From assembly GCA_017163975.1 (NCBI GenBank), contig JAFFSR010000095.1, positions 278,001-342,000 on the forward strand: 64,000 nt of DNA, read 5' to 3'. Under the pieces are notes generated by a model, which did no database searches, was not told the origin of the DNA, and saw only the letters and a program-made list of their open reading frames with translations. Each line of letters opens with the position of its first letter. Positions within the stretch are counted from its first letter, which is position 1. This DNA comes from Anastatus disparis (Eukaryota > Arthropoda > Insecta > Hymenoptera > Eupelmidae). A program made the translations under genes and the position numbers. This document shows positions 11,514 to 22,257 of this stretch, one piece after another.

Positions 11514-12326
11514 ATGAGAACTCAATTTTATATGATACTGCCTAGTAATAGTAGTATGAGTGTATTTCCTAACAACACCACATCTTGTTATACAACAAAA
11601 TCACCTCAAGAAATTAATTTACGAGGATCTTGGGAAGTTGGTGTCACAGAAATTCATTTTCTACGCTCATTCTTACATCTAAGAGAAAAAGAAAGAGAAA
11701 TTAAAATTTCATCTGTTTCACCACCTCTCTTAAAGGATAAATTAGTAAATCAACTTGTCGATATAGAATATAAAACAGTTACAATTCGTTATGGTATATA
11801 TTCCGATATAGCGGAATTTTTAGGAAAAATAAATAAAGCATTAAGTGAAACACATATATCATTTAAATTGTCAGTAGAACATAATAACACCTATGTATAC
11901 GTTAAAAGGACGTGTGATACTGAAAAATGTATCAATGAACACTCTATAAAAATGAGCCGAGCAGTTTGGGATATTTTAGACTTTGCTGAAGGATATTTAA
12001 ACGTTAGTTTTAATGAACGCATTGCTACTCGGCCAGCAAATATTTTTAATGCATTACCTAGACAATTATTTATTTACTCAGATATATGTGAACCTTGTAT
12101 CGTAGGTGACGTACAAACAACTTTATTACGTATTTTACCTGTAAACTACAAGGATTATGTATTTGCTTCTAATCTATATAAAATTTTTATACCTGTAAAT
12201 TATATACTTTTCATAAGAAATAGTTTCAGAACAATCACTATAGATATGAGAGATCATCTCGGCCTAGTCATACCATTCGAGTGTGGTACGTCGACCGTAA
12301 CACTACATTTTAGACAAGCTGCTTAA
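11514..12326 (+). CDS. Polinton minor capsid (penton-like) protein candidate
   Basis: This is an intact 270-residue frame in an otherwise decayed element. It begins MRTQFYMILPSNSSMSVFPN and has RGSWEVGVTEIHF near residue 40, RPANIFNALPRQLFIYSDIC and CIVGDVQTTLLRI in the second half, and ends in HLGLVIPFECGTSTVTLHF. The same blocks occur in the broken homolog at 46591-47419, with the same neighbours (integrase before, small glycine-rich protein after). Polintons encode one double and one single jelly-roll capsid protein; since the double jelly-roll protein is elsewhere, I infer this is the single jelly-roll minor capsid protein. Fold prediction would decide. Intact reading across 270 codons is notable given its broken neighbours. 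Confidence 0.6.
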   Translation: MRTQFYMILPSNSSMSVFPNNTTSCYTTKSPQEINLRGSWEVGVTEIHFLRSFLHLREKEREIKISSVSPPLLKDKLVNQLVDIEYKTVTIRYGIYSDIAEFLGKINKALSETHISFKLSVEHNNTYVYVKRTCDTEKCINEHSIKMSRAVWDILDFAEGYLNVSFNERIATRPANIFNALPRQLFIYSDICEPCIVGDVQTTLLRILPVNYKDYVFASNLYKIFIPVNYILFIRNSFRTITIDMRDHLGLVIPFECGTSTVTLHFRQAA

Positions 12327-12346
12327 CAAAAATAGATAAAATAAAA

Positions 12347-12688
12347 ATGAATCATTATATTGAACATTATGATAGTCAAGTTGGTCAAGGTGGTATTCAA
12401 CACGTTTACGTTGGATCACCATATCAAAAAGGACATGGAGGTATAAGTCGATTTCTTGGAGGACTTTTTCGTAAAGCACTTCCTTTTTTAAAACGTGGTG
12501 CTCGCGCTGTCGGAAAAGAAGCTCTTAAAGCTGGAATTAACATTATTGATAATGTCGGTAGTCATAATTTTCCTTATAGAGAATCACTACGCAATAGAGC
12601 ACATGAATCAGGTAAAAATTTAAAAAGAAAGGCAGAAAAGAAAATAGAAAGTCTAATAATGGAAAGCTCTGGCTATAAAAACGTGTAA
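12347..12688 (+). CDS. Small Polinton virion-associated protein candidate
   Basis: The frame gives 113 residues. After a short polar head comes GHGGISRFLGGLFRKALPFL, an amphipathic stretch, then the basic KRGARAVGKEALKAGINIID and SGKNLKRKAEKK. It matches the 173-aa protein at 47420 in every block. Basic coding similarity seems to continue after the stop at 12686-12688, so the original protein was probably longer. Small proteins of this kind in adintoviruses have been compared with adenovirus core or membrane-lytic minor virion proteins. That assignment is by family resemblance and position, not by a catalytic motif. Confidence 0.5.
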   Translation: MNHYIEHYDSQVGQGGIQHVYVGSPYQKGHGGISRFLGGLFRKALPFLKRGARAVGKEALKAGINIIDNVGSHNFPYRESLRNRAHESGKNLKRKAEKKIESLIMESSGYKNV

Positions 12689-12837
12689 GAAGACGTAAGG
12701 ATCAGTCGCGAACTAAATGCCACGTGAAACGTATCTCATCGTTGTCATCATCTTTAAACAGAAAAAAAAACAAGAAAAAATAATAAAAATGAACGTATTA
12801 AAAAAATTAAAATTAACAAGAAAAATAAAAAACGTTA

Positions 12838-13736
12838 CGATACTCCTGGTGAAATGGATGCCGTATTGGTAAAAAGAAAAGATAATAACAATGTACTTTC
12901 GAAAAATATTGGAGCTGATAAACGTAATCTTTTTGTCAAAAGCGGAAAAATTGTAGATCTATCAGGTCATTTACATTGCAATGTTTTTAATCAAGAAAAA
13001 TTTCTCCTTAATGGTATACAAAAAAGAGTACAACTCATCCGCTCAAAAGACGCTTTTTGCTTGATAGATTATGATGCTCAATATGTGAAAGTACGTATAA
13101 TGGATATATTACGTGTACGCAGAGCTAAAATTAATTAAGGAATTTTACTTTCATTCAAAAGCCTTATCTAAAGGAACAGCTAAATATCCATTAACACGTG
13201 TAGAGGTTAAATCATTTACTTTGCATACAGAAGTCACGGAAGAAACTTTAGATAATATTATTCTTGGATGGTTACCTAAACGCATAATAATTAGTTTAGT
13301 TTCAAATAGTGCATTTAATGGAAGTAGAAAAGAAAACCCATTTAACTTTCAACATTTCAACTTTAATTATCTTGCTTTAAATGTCGACGGAATACAAATT
13401 CCTAGTAATCCTGTTCAGCCTAATTATCCCGACACGTTCATTGATGGATATCATACTTTATTTAGCGGGACAGGTATTCACTTTATGAATGAAGAAAACT
13501 CTATTTCAAGAGATACTTACCCAAATGGTTATTGTCTATATGCTTTCGACTTAATACCAGATCTTTCAGCAAATTGTAACACGCATTGGAATTTAGTTAA
13601 GACAGGTGCAGTCCGTTTAGAATTACGTTTTGATCAAGTTTTAAAGGATTCCGTAAATTGCATAGTTTGCGCCGAATATGATATCATACTTGAAATAGAC
13701 GCGTCACGACAAGTCATTATCGATTTTAATGGTTAA
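12838..13736 (+). pseudogene. Polinton major capsid protein, N-terminus lost
   Basis: Two overlapping frames cover the C-terminal two thirds of the double jelly-roll major capsid protein. The first (to 13138) carries IVDLSGHLHCNVFNQEKFLL and RVQLIRSKDAFCLID. The second (to 13736) carries TAKYPLTRVEVKSFTLHTE, NPFNFQHFNFNYLALNVDG, YHTLFSGTGIHFMNE and SRQVIIDFNG. Each block is present in the second element's protein at 47951-49252. A frameshift separates the frames near 13110-13140. The N-terminal jelly-roll, about 150 residues, is absent: the space between 12688 and 12838 is too small, so a deletion has removed it. Confidence 0.75.
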
Positions 13737-13951
13737 ATCATAACCATAATACTTTCACAATATTTTTTAGAACTTTCTCTATGAGTCAAAGAAGAATTTC
13801 AATATTGATGACGATTTCTACAAAATTAGGAAAAAGGAAAATATAATAAAAAATGGGGAAATCTATATAAATTCAACTAGATACATATGTTAAACTCTCA
13901 AACGTTATTGAAGTTTCAAACTAAACAGATATATACATAAAACGAAAAACT
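13737..13951. promoter_or_regulatory. Intergenic stretch with TATA-like element
   Basis: This non-coding stretch between capsid and next gene includes TATATAAA near 13865 upstream of the ATG at 13952. The equivalent interval in the second element also carries a TATA-like box, so this may be the promoter of the following gene. Confidence 0.3.
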
Positions 13952-14501
13952 ATGAACTACATTATTGACGTTCAAGGTTTTCGCGATATTTAGAATAAAT
14001 TAATTATAAAGGAAATAGCTGTAATAACTCTGGATAAAGATTACGTTTTGCATTAAATAACAGCTCCTCCTTACACATTTACTGATTTACCTATCAGAAT
14101 TCAAGTTTTCAATAATTGGCTCACCAATAACTACAATGGAATCGAATGGTTTGAAGGCGATGTTCCTCATTGACAGCTTTACGCAAATTTACGGGTGATA
14201 ACACGCACTGCAAGATGAATTTTTGTTCGAGATTCTCAAGAAACGCAAGTAATTCAAAGTATTATATCACGACGTGTTATAAATTTAGAAAACTATAATC
14301 TCCGTCCGTACATAATTTACAAAACTGCAAAACTTACTGTTGTTTTCATGGTTCTCAAAGTCATGAATTTTTCATTTGTGCTCTAAACTCCGTAATTAAA
14401 TATGAAAAGTGACTTATCAGGAATAATAGACTTATTTCTGCATTAATTGACTCTGACAGTGATGATACTGCATATTCTTCTCTTGCGGATTCAACTAACA
14501 A
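13952..14501 (+). pseudogene. Conserved DVQ-type Polinton protein, heavily broken
   Basis: The start reads MNYIIDVQGFRD, then KEIAVITLDKDYVLH, APPYTFTDLP, NNYNGIEWFEGDVPH and IFVRDSQ. These match block for block the 215-aa protein at 49342 (VVIDVQFLKDN, KEVAVLGIHKNFIAH, HHGLEWYEGDIS, IFVRGQEK). At least four in-frame stops interrupt it, the first within 14 codons. The acidic/serine tail (DSDSDDTAYSSLADS) survives and is cut at 14502 by a MITE. The function of this family is unknown to me. Confidence 0.6.
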
Positions 14502-14875
14502 CCCTATTGAAAAAGATCACGTGAATAATTTACGTAAATTTTTTATGTCATTTTTGTTTCATTTCTTCACGTGAATTATTCACGAAAATTATTCACGTTA
14601 ATTTTATATTTTTAATATAAGAAGTATTTCAATAAATATAACCTCTCAAATCAAAAGTATTACAATTAGATAGATAGATATGTGTTTATTTGTAAAAGTT
14701 TACAAAAAGTGATACAATTAATATGATTTTTTAAATAAAATATGAGTCACTAGAAAAAAATTTGTGTTTCATTTCATTACGTGAATAATTTACGTAAATA
14801 ATTTACGTAATGAAATGAAACAAAAATCACGTGAAAAATTTACGTAAATTATTCACGTGATCTTTTTCAATAGGG
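14502..14875. mobile_element. MITE with CACGTG/ACGTAA repeats
   Basis: The ends are CCCTATTGAAAAAGATCACG and its exact reverse complement, with at least 38 bp of terminal inverted repeat. Inside, ATTCACGTGA and TTTACGTAA motifs recur near both ends, and a GATAGATAGATA run lies in the middle. It has no ORF. It sits inside the decayed Polinton between the relic of the DVQ-type gene and protease sequence. No target duplication is clear. Confidence 0.7.
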
Positions 14876-15107
14876 AATACAGTGCAGAATCCTCCTCCTC
14901 CTCCTATCAAACCAAAAAGATTTGGAAAAAAAAGTGAAGTGAAAAAAGATCACCTACACCAGGACCTGGCAAAGAACCTGTATATGATAGCATCGAAGAA
15001 TCAGGATATTATACTTCTGAATCAAACACACCTGTAATTACAAAACAACGCACTGAATACTCTTCAGATTCGGGATGCGCTTCGGGAAGAGCAGTTTTTT
15101 TACAGTT
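14876..15107 (+). other. Coding relic between MITE and protease
   Basis: A plus-strand frame contains EESGYYTSESNTPVIT, which resembles the SENEGYYTSTATSQTS tail of the protein at 44194, preceded by a proline run. It cannot be assigned with confidence and may be a rearranged piece of a Polinton gene. Confidence 0.3.
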
Positions 15108-15457
15108 ACAGTCTACCTCGTTTAATACCACAACATAAAAAATGTCTTTAGCGGAATTCTATTCATTATAAATGGAACACTAAACAGCTACAAAGTTTAA
15201 ATTCAAAAGTTTGTGGACAATTTTGCTTAATGTTTTCAGATTACATGACTCGTGGCTACTCACTCAATAAATTTTGTAATTTATTTTCATCAAATTACTT
15301 ACGAAATGATAAGGTTGCTGCAAATTTTTATAAACGTATTCGTGGTATTCAACATAAACGTAATTATTATAAAAATAAATTCCTTGTAGGTAATGGTCGC
15401 CGAAAATACGTCAAATGTTACATGCAAACATATAAAGCAAAATCATGCTACACTTGA
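15108..15457 (+). pseudogene. Adenain-like protease, C-terminal relic
   Basis: Coding similarity begins at about 15108 with PQHKKCL, a stop, then IHYKWNTKQLQSLNSKVCGQFCLMF. The CGQFC block is the catalytic-cysteine region of the adenovirus-type maturation protease, matching VCGHYCIMF in the intact gene at 49874. The frame then continues to 15457. The catalytic histidine and aspartate region is missing. This is the last recognisable gene of the first Polinton. Confidence 0.6.
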
Positions 15458-15571
15458 AATTATATGTTCATTATACTGTTTTTACTTTATAAAAATTTTG
15501 TAATTATTTGTATTAGACTAAGTGAAAAAATAATAAGTACTCATTTCTATTGCTAAAATATTTTGTTATTT

Positions 15572-15627
<56 letters not shown>

Positions 15628-15825
15628 ATAAACATCAAATCCTTTTCCTAAAAATATTCCATTAAAATATTTAAAAAGATTCAAAATTCATATTTCTAAA
15701 ATCCTTTAATTTAATAAATTATATCACAAAAAATTTTTTCTATTTGTAAATTGAATTCCATTTCAATTACTAGTATTATATATTTATATAACATATATTC
15801 TTGTAAAAATATACGATTCCATTAG
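15458..15825. other. AT-rich gap with TA microsatellite
   Basis: No gene is visible. A (TA)n tract covers about 15577-15625. I could not find the right terminal repeat of the first Polinton here. Confidence 0.4.
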
Positions 15826-16461
15826 GGTGAAATCAGACGGAGCGGAAAATAGGCGACGGAACGTCACAGAACCTCAATTCCGCATCTTTGTATTCCGCCA
15901 ACGGAGTAAAGACGACGTAATAGACGACATCAATTTTTATTTTGTTTAAAAAAATTATTAGTGCTTCAGCAACCTCACGTAATATTTTTAATTTGCTTTC
16001 CATAGCTGTACTTTTAATTTCAATCCAACTTTTAAATTCTATTTTGGTTAACTATTTATTTAAACAATTTTAAAAAGTCTGTGACGCTTCTATTATCCCG
16101 TCAAATTTGTTTCCCAATATTCACATGGAGCGGAATAGAAGTTCTGTGACGTTGATTAGCAATTTTATAATTAGAAAATAATGATGTTAATTGAAATATT
16201 TGGTTATAATAACAAACTATATTTTATTTTTATAAAAAAAGAATCTCATTACAATAACAATAGGTGATTATTTCCAACTTTTTTAACATTTTTGTAGTTA
16301 ATTTAAAATTCGCGGATACATTTGTATGCTATTTTTAACAATTTTTCAGCTACTTTCCGCGCCATGTGAACATAGGGAAAAAATTTGACGGAAAACAAGG
16401 CGACGGAATGAATGTTTTGTGACGTTCCGTCGTCTATTTTCCGCTCCATCTGAAATCACTC
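15826..16461. mobile_element. MITE with GACGGAGCGGAAAATAG-type ends
   Basis: The left end GGTGAAATCAGACGGAGCGG mirrors the right end, which reads GAGTGATTTCAGATGGAGCG on the minus strand. Both continue with GAAAATAGRCGACGGAACGTCACA. TTAG flanks both sides (15822-15825 and 16462-16465), a candidate 4-bp target duplication. There is no ORF. The repeated (C)GACGGAA motifs lie only in the arms. Confidence 0.65.
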
Positions 16462-16465
16462 TTAG

Positions 16466-17257
16466 TCATTTCATAAAAATTTTTCATATACAAAAAAATT
16501 TATTTCTCCAAAGAATCCTAACTTACCGACCTTACAGTCTTTTGGAAAAAAGCGAAGTAGCCCGAAGTGAAGGGGGACGCCGTAAAAAAAATTAAAAAAA
16601 AATAATTAAAATTAAAATTTAGGTGAAATAACGGAAGTATACGCCAACAATCTTTTCCCTATATTCCCCCTGAATTTTAAGGCCGTCATTTTTACCTATA
16701 ATTCCCTATATACTACTTGTGAGTACGTTATAATGCTAACAGTAATTATTAGAATTTTCTCTCAATATACTTATGTATTTCACCTGCAGGATGTAGAGAT
16801 TAATACATTGCAATGAAATTTTTATTTTACATTAGTAAACACACGAATATGTATTAACCTATGATTGTTTCAAAAAATTTGCAAATGAATTAGAAACAAT
16901 ACAATTTTTGAAAACCTACATTACCTATTTCACATGCTATTTATGAGACTTAAAACATTTTTTAAATTTATTATATAAATTGATAAAAACTGATAAAAAA
17001 TAATAAAAATTAATTTAATGTGATAAATAATAATAATAACCGATAGATATGGATAAAAACGGATAAAATGTCCGAATTCCTACACTTTTTATCCATTTTT
17101 ATCCATTTTTATCCATTTTTTTCTATTTTTATCCATTTTTATCTATTTTTTTTTATTTTTATCACTTATTACCAAGATTTATCCATTTTAATTACTTTTT
17201 ATTCATGATTATCATGTTTTATCATTTTTTATTACAAATCTCTTTCGCCAGGGATAT
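16466..17257. repeat. Low-complexity stretch with GATAAA/TTTATC repeats
   Basis: No gene is supported. From about 16975 to 17090 the strand is rich in GATAAAAA, and from about 17090 to 17230 in TTTTTATCC, making a loose inverted repeat around a CCGAATTCC centre near 17075. It may be a degenerate foldback element. Confidence 0.35.
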
Positions 17258-17389
17258 GTGCAAGTTGGGTTGCTGATAATATAAAATTTTCTATTTTGGC
17301 GTGAGAAATCTTTCTCTCTCTCTCTTCGATTATTATGAAAATATATAAGAATATATGTGTATATTTTTTAAATATATACACATACATAT
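17258..17389. repeat. CT-microsatellite repeat family, left part (interrupted copy)
   Basis: TTGCTGATAATATAAAATTT, then GCGTGAGAAA, a CT run, and ATATATGTGTATAT resemble the block at 36470-36620. The copy resumes at 17709 after a MITE with ATAGGTCTCTCTCTCTC and CATATCTATACATAC. The uninterrupted copy at 36 kb acts as a relative of the empty site. Confidence 0.5.
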
Positions 17390-17706
17390 CTGTAATGCGA
17401 CGTTCTGGGATGTTCCAAGTTATGGAACGCGAGTTTCTGGGATATTAGTAGTCTTCTGGGATGTCCCAGAAAAATTAACATTGTGTAGATTAGGGGTTAA
17501 GGGGCGTTCACAATCGTTTCCCTTAGGAGAAATTATTTCTTTAGTAAGAATTATTTACTTTTTTTAATGAATATCACTAAAATATCATAATTGAACCAAT
17601 AACACTCCACTTCCGCCCCTAATTGTAAGGGTCTTTACACGTTTTTTTATTATAAATTTTTCATGTTGTGAGAAAAACCTTATGAAATCCCGGAAAGTCG
17701 CGTTAC

Positions 17707-17708
<2 letters not shown>
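17390..17708. mobile_element. MITE with CTGTAAYGCGACKTTC ends
   Basis: The left end CTGTAATGCGACGTTCTGGG mirrors the right end (minus strand CTGTAACGCGACTTTCCGGG). AT-rich sequence flanks both ends, so an AT or ATAT target duplication is possible. It splits a dispersed repeat whose unsplit relative lies at 36.5 kb, which supports its being an insertion. There is no ORF. Confidence 0.65.
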
Positions 17709-17765
<57 letters not shown>

Positions 17766-17882
17766 TCTCTCTCTCTCTCTCTAATATGCATATCTATACA
17801 TACCTAAGACACATGTACACAATCTGTATAAAATGTATACACTCTTTTACATATATATCTCTCTATATTAAATAGTTGTAAG
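17709..17882. repeat. CT-microsatellite repeat family, right part
   Basis: A (TA)n run, a CT run, TATCTATACATACC and AATCTGTATAAAATGTATAC follow the same order as 36600-36700. It ends in the left target duplication of a SINE at 17871-17882. Confidence 0.5.
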
Positions 17883-18219
17883 AGAGCGCGGTGGCGTAAT
17901 GGATAGAGCTCTTGCCTTCAACGCAGAGGGCATGGGATCGAATCCTGGCCAGGTACCTCTAATTTTTTTTTCGAAAGAAAATTAGTGTATGTGCCATTTA
18001 TATCGCGACTCTTAAAAAATCCGACCTCATTGGGTATCGGTTGATTGTTGGTCACAAAAAGTGGCTGATCATCCATCGGTAGTCAAAGTTTTCGGTATGG
18101 TGGGTCTGACAGTCTAGCCTGATGTAATGTGTTAAACGGATACCGGGTGGGAACTCTCTCGACTTCACCATATAAAAAAGGTTAATCATATAGAGAACAA
18201 TATCCTTTATATATTAATC

Positions 18220-18256
<37 letters not shown>

Positions 18257-18260
18257 ATTT
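17883..18260 (+). mobile_element. tRNA-derived SINE with 12-bp target duplication
   Basis: The head GCGCGGTGGCGTAATGGATA has a tRNA A-box, and GGGATCGAATCCTGG supplies a B-box. A tRNA-unrelated body follows, and the element ends in a long A tract (18228-18254) and GAATTT. AATAGTTGTAAG occurs directly before (17871-17882) and after (18261-18272), a 12-bp target-site duplication as expected for LINE-mediated insertion. The A-tail polarity shows plus orientation. Its retention of both duplications suggests fairly recent insertion. Confidence 0.85.
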
Positions 18261-18272
18261 AATAGTTGTAAG

Positions 18273-19502
18273 GAAAATTTTTACGACCAAGCTCCTCCTT
18301 TTCTCTTCTTTTCTTTTCCCTTTACCGTATTTTAATCCTCATTTTTTTCCGTTTTTTCCGTTATTTTACGTTATTTTTGTCTCTTCCTTTTCTTTTCTTT
18401 TTCTCTTTCTCTTCTCTTCATTTCCTTTTCATTTTCTCCTCCGCACCTCTTCATTTCCTCCTCCCTCACTCCTCCTTGAAAAATTCTCAACTTTTTTCCG
18501 TTATTTCTACGTTATTTTATGTAATTTTAACTCCTACTCAGGTAATCCATCAGAAATCCTCAAATTTTTACCCGTTTTTTTAACATTATTTTACGTTATT
18601 TCACGTTGTTTTAGCTCTGCCTTAGTTCGTCCTCCTTATTCCTCAAATCATATGTAGAGACCATTAATTAAGTAACGTATTTACTTATATCAGGACATTT
18701 AATTAAATCGAGACTAACATTTTCATTAAATTAAAAAAACTATTACCTGTTCATTTAATAATACACTTTTATAGATAAATGCTATTGTCTAAGCTACTGA
18801 AGCTAAAGGGTAATCATATAGAATTTAATTAAAATAAAAATTCAATTTATATTGAAACATTCAATAATTTTTTTAATAAAAAGCAACTAATTAATGAACT
18901 ATTTACGTTTTATCTATATATATATATATATGAAAAAAGGAAAAAGAAGATAAGACAAATTTCTTGGGTATGAAAAAGAGTATACATTACATAAAACTAT
19001 TAATTAGAACTTAGCTATTATTTTTTAAGCAAATGCTACCTTGTCAATAAGAATAAAAATTCAATTTAAATTCAAATATAGAATAATTTTATTAATAATA
19101 AACAATTAGTTAATGACGTATTAACTTAAATCATAACTCTTAATTAGGTCTAGACTAATACTTTCATTAAAATGGAAAAAAAATAATATCAGTCCATGTA
19201 TTTAACTAAAAAAATATCATCAGTTCATTTATTAATTAACTTTTGTAAATAAATGCTATTGCTTAAGCGACTGAAACTAAAGGGTAATCATATAGATTTC
19301 AATTAGAATGAAAATTCAATTTATATTCAAACATTGAATAATTTTTTTTTAAAACAATTAAGTAATGCATAAATGACTTGCATATTTTAATTTATGGTAT
19401 TCATCCCTTGCAATGTAATATATTTTTCATCCTATCTCTTTTTTATCCTTGATTGAAAAAATACATAAATTTTCAATAAAAAAATTAATATAATCATATA
19501 TA
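18273..19502. other. Pyrimidine-rich then AT-rich non-coding stretch
   Basis: From 18290 to 18660 the plus strand is dominated by CT-rich runs with repeated TTATTTTACGTTATTT. From 18660 to 19400 two diverged direct copies of a ~450-bp AT-rich segment can be seen (AAATGCTATTGYYTAAGCNACTGAAR...GGTAATCATATAGA at about 18780 and 19255). No gene is supported. Confidence 0.45.
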
Positions 19503-20502
19503 CACTGAAAAAAAAATTTAGTTGAAACAACTAAATATAGTTATTTGAATTTCGATTAGTTGATTCAAATAAACATTTAGTTGAATCAAATATTTAGTTC
19601 TTGCTTCAACCAAATATTTATTTGAAATTAATAACAAAAATATTTGAATTTTTATTTATTTGAATTAAACAACATTTAATTAGATTATGAAGAATCATTA
19701 ATTGAATCAAAATAAGGGTTTATTTGAAATCAATAAATTCATTTGTTTGAAAGGACAAAATGAATTTAAATAAATATTTATTAAGTTGAACTAAATTATT
19801 TATTTAAAAGAAACGAATTGATTTTGAATATAAAAAATGGTTTATTTGAATTAGCATTTATTTGAATTAACCAACATTTAGTTAGATAAAACAGAATCAT
19901 TAATTGAATCAAATAAATGGTTCATTTCAAATCAATATATTTATTTGTTTGAACGAACAAAATAAATTTGAATAAATATTTATTAAATTACACAGAATCA
20001 TTTGTTTGAATAAAACGAATTTGTTTTGAATTAAAAACACGTTCATTTGAATAAGCATTTATTCGAAATAACCAAAATTTAGTTGGATAAAACAGAATAA
20101 TTATTTTAATGAAATAAACAGTTTATTTGAAATCAAATATTTCATTTGTTTAATAGAACAAAATGAATTTGAATAAATATATATTGAATTAAACTAGATT
20201 ATTTGTTTGAATGAAATAAATTAGTTTTGAATTAAAAACACGTTTATTTGAATTATCATTTATTTGAAATAACCAACATTTAGTTTGATAAAGCAGAATT
20301 ATTATTTAAATCAAATAAACGGTTTATTTGAAATTAAATATTTAATTTGTTTGATAGAACAAAATTATTTGAATAAATATATAGTGAATTGAACTAAATA
20401 ATTGGTTTGAATGAAATAAATTAGTTTTGAATTAAAAACACGATTATTTAAATTAGCATTTATTTGAAATAACGAACATTCAGTTGGATAAAGCAGAATC
20501 AT
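19503..20502. repeat. Satellite-like array, ~190-200-bp units (left half)
   Basis: It begins CACTGAAAAAAAAATTTAG and consists of diverged units containing TTTATTTGAAATCAAATATT, GAACAAAATGAATTTGAATA and AACCAACATTTAGTTGGATA. The LINE at 20503 inserted into it; the array resumes at 26845. A third related block lies at 58548-59660, also starting ACACTGAAAAAAATTTAG. The CACTGAAAAA start may be a terminal repeat of an element built from internal tandem repeats. Confidence 0.65.
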
Positions 20503-20648
20503 CAGTCGCGCGCAGGACGCCGTACAGTGTAGACGTGAGCAGTGGCGCTCTATTGCCTCGTTTAGTTTGCTACCTGTTTTACACGCTGTGTTTTGTGCTG
20601 GTGGTTTTTTGTGTGGGTGTGCCTTCGAGCTGCGTTTAGGGGCTAGAA

Positions 20649-22257
20649 GTGCACTTTTTGCGTATGTTTGGTGGTACGGATGGTGCGGATGCTCCGGTTG
20701 CCGGTGTCGGCAATGGGGCGTCGCAAAGTCTAGAAGGTTCTCAAGCAGCCTCCGATACGGTGCATAGTCGTGGATCGGGCTCGGTTGTCGGTGGCGACAA
20801 TGGGTCTGCTCTCACTCAATTAGTTACAAACGAAAAGAATTCTAATTCTGGCGTTCAAGCCGTTGAAACGTCAAGTAACAGAGATAAGCTCTCCTATGCA
20901 AATGCTATCAGTAGGAGCTTGCTACCTACATTTGAACAAACTGTCGTGTTAAATGTTATAGAAGGTTACACCAACGACCAATATATGGATCATTTTGAAA
21001 AAATCATGAACATCAAGAATTTGATTTACTTTTCAAAAATTTCCGAGAATAGAGTCTGTTTCACTCTAAATTCAGAGGAAGCGGCTAATGAAATTATAGG
21101 CAAAACAATAACAGTGAACAATCGCGCTTACACGTTCGCTCCATACGTGCTAGGAAGACCTGTACAAAATTATCGTAGAGTTGTTATTTCTAATATTTTG
21201 CCACAAATACCTAACGATATAGTTATTCATTATTTAAAGTCAATCAACATAATTACAAAAAGGGGTATAACTAACATCAGATCCTCCACAGCAAATGAAT
21301 CTCGAAGTCACATATTTTCCCATGGGAGGCAGTTTTATGTTAAGGACGAGGACTTTGAAAAAGTCCCAAATGAACTTCAAATTAACTATCAAAATATTAG
21401 TTATTGGATTTTCTTAGGTGCGGAAAATATAAAATGCCACTATTGCAAAAATCAGGGACGCATTGCTAAATTTTGTCCGGTACTCAAGGAGAATGAAGCC
21501 TCTAATACTGATGGCGCCATCACTCACATGATGAGCCAACAGTCTGATAAACAAATCGTTACCTTCAATAGAGTTTGTTCTTCACCACCTCCGAAATATG
21601 GCTCTTGAATCTCAAAAACTTGATCAATCAAATAAGAACGATGCCCGCACGCATTTTACTATAGATAATACTCAAGCAGACGGTCTTAACATGGAAAATC
21701 CTCTAAATGATAAAAACAACTCCTCGTCAACTATCGCTGAGAACTCTTCTCATGAAATAATGGACGCACAGTTCTATGGTCTTAAAAGGTCTGCTCCTTC
21801 TACTACTAGTGGAAGCATCAACTCAGAACTTTTAGTAAACAATGAAAAAAGCAACCAGTTCAAAAACCCTTCACAGACAAATAAAACCTTAAAACCAGCC
21901 AAGAAAAAAACAAAAATTGTAGAAGTAAATAGTGATGAAAATAGTGACCAAAGTCAATCCGAAGATATTGACGAGGATATAACTCCTCAGTTAGCTCCAG
22001 TCATAGATATGTACAAAAATGCTGATTTTAACAATGTTCTTCAATACGACCAACTAGTTGAATTTCTTAAGAAAGTCAAATATCAACGTGAGGTCCTTAA
22101 CATTAGTAAGGAATTCACGCAGGACACTCCTGCCCTAGTAGAGTGGCTTTATGTAGTAGAAGCCAAAATACTGAATATCAAACTTAAAAACCGTATTAAA
22201 AAACTTCTCAAAAGGCTTAAGAGCAGGCCGGATTCGCTGTCCTTGTCTAATTGGCAT
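20649..22257 (+). pseudogene. LINE ORF1 (RNA-binding gag-like), frameshifted
   Basis: Two overlapping frames (20649-21608 and 21598-22281) make one protein. The N-terminal half has an RRM-like region around SISRSLLPTFEQTVVLNVIE and ENRVCFTLNSEEAANEI. It is followed near residue 265 by CHYCKNQGRIAKFC, a zinc knuckle in which the histidine appears to be replaced. The second frame is Ser/Asn/Lys-rich and acidic (EVNSDENSDQSQSEDIDEDI). The frames meet near 21600, where a one-base change is the simplest explanation. The C-terminus is cut at 22258 by a foldback repeat. Expected role: chaperone and RNP coat for the LINE transcript. Confidence 0.7.

Noticed and set aside
14502..14875. CRISPR-like repeats (short palindromic words)
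   Set aside because: Repeats form terminal inverted arms rather than evenly spaced direct repeats, and the context is eukaryotic.
17883..17960. Functional tRNA gene
   Set aside because: A and B boxes are present, but the segment is the head of a SINE with an A tail and target duplications, and the cloverleaf pairs imperfectly.
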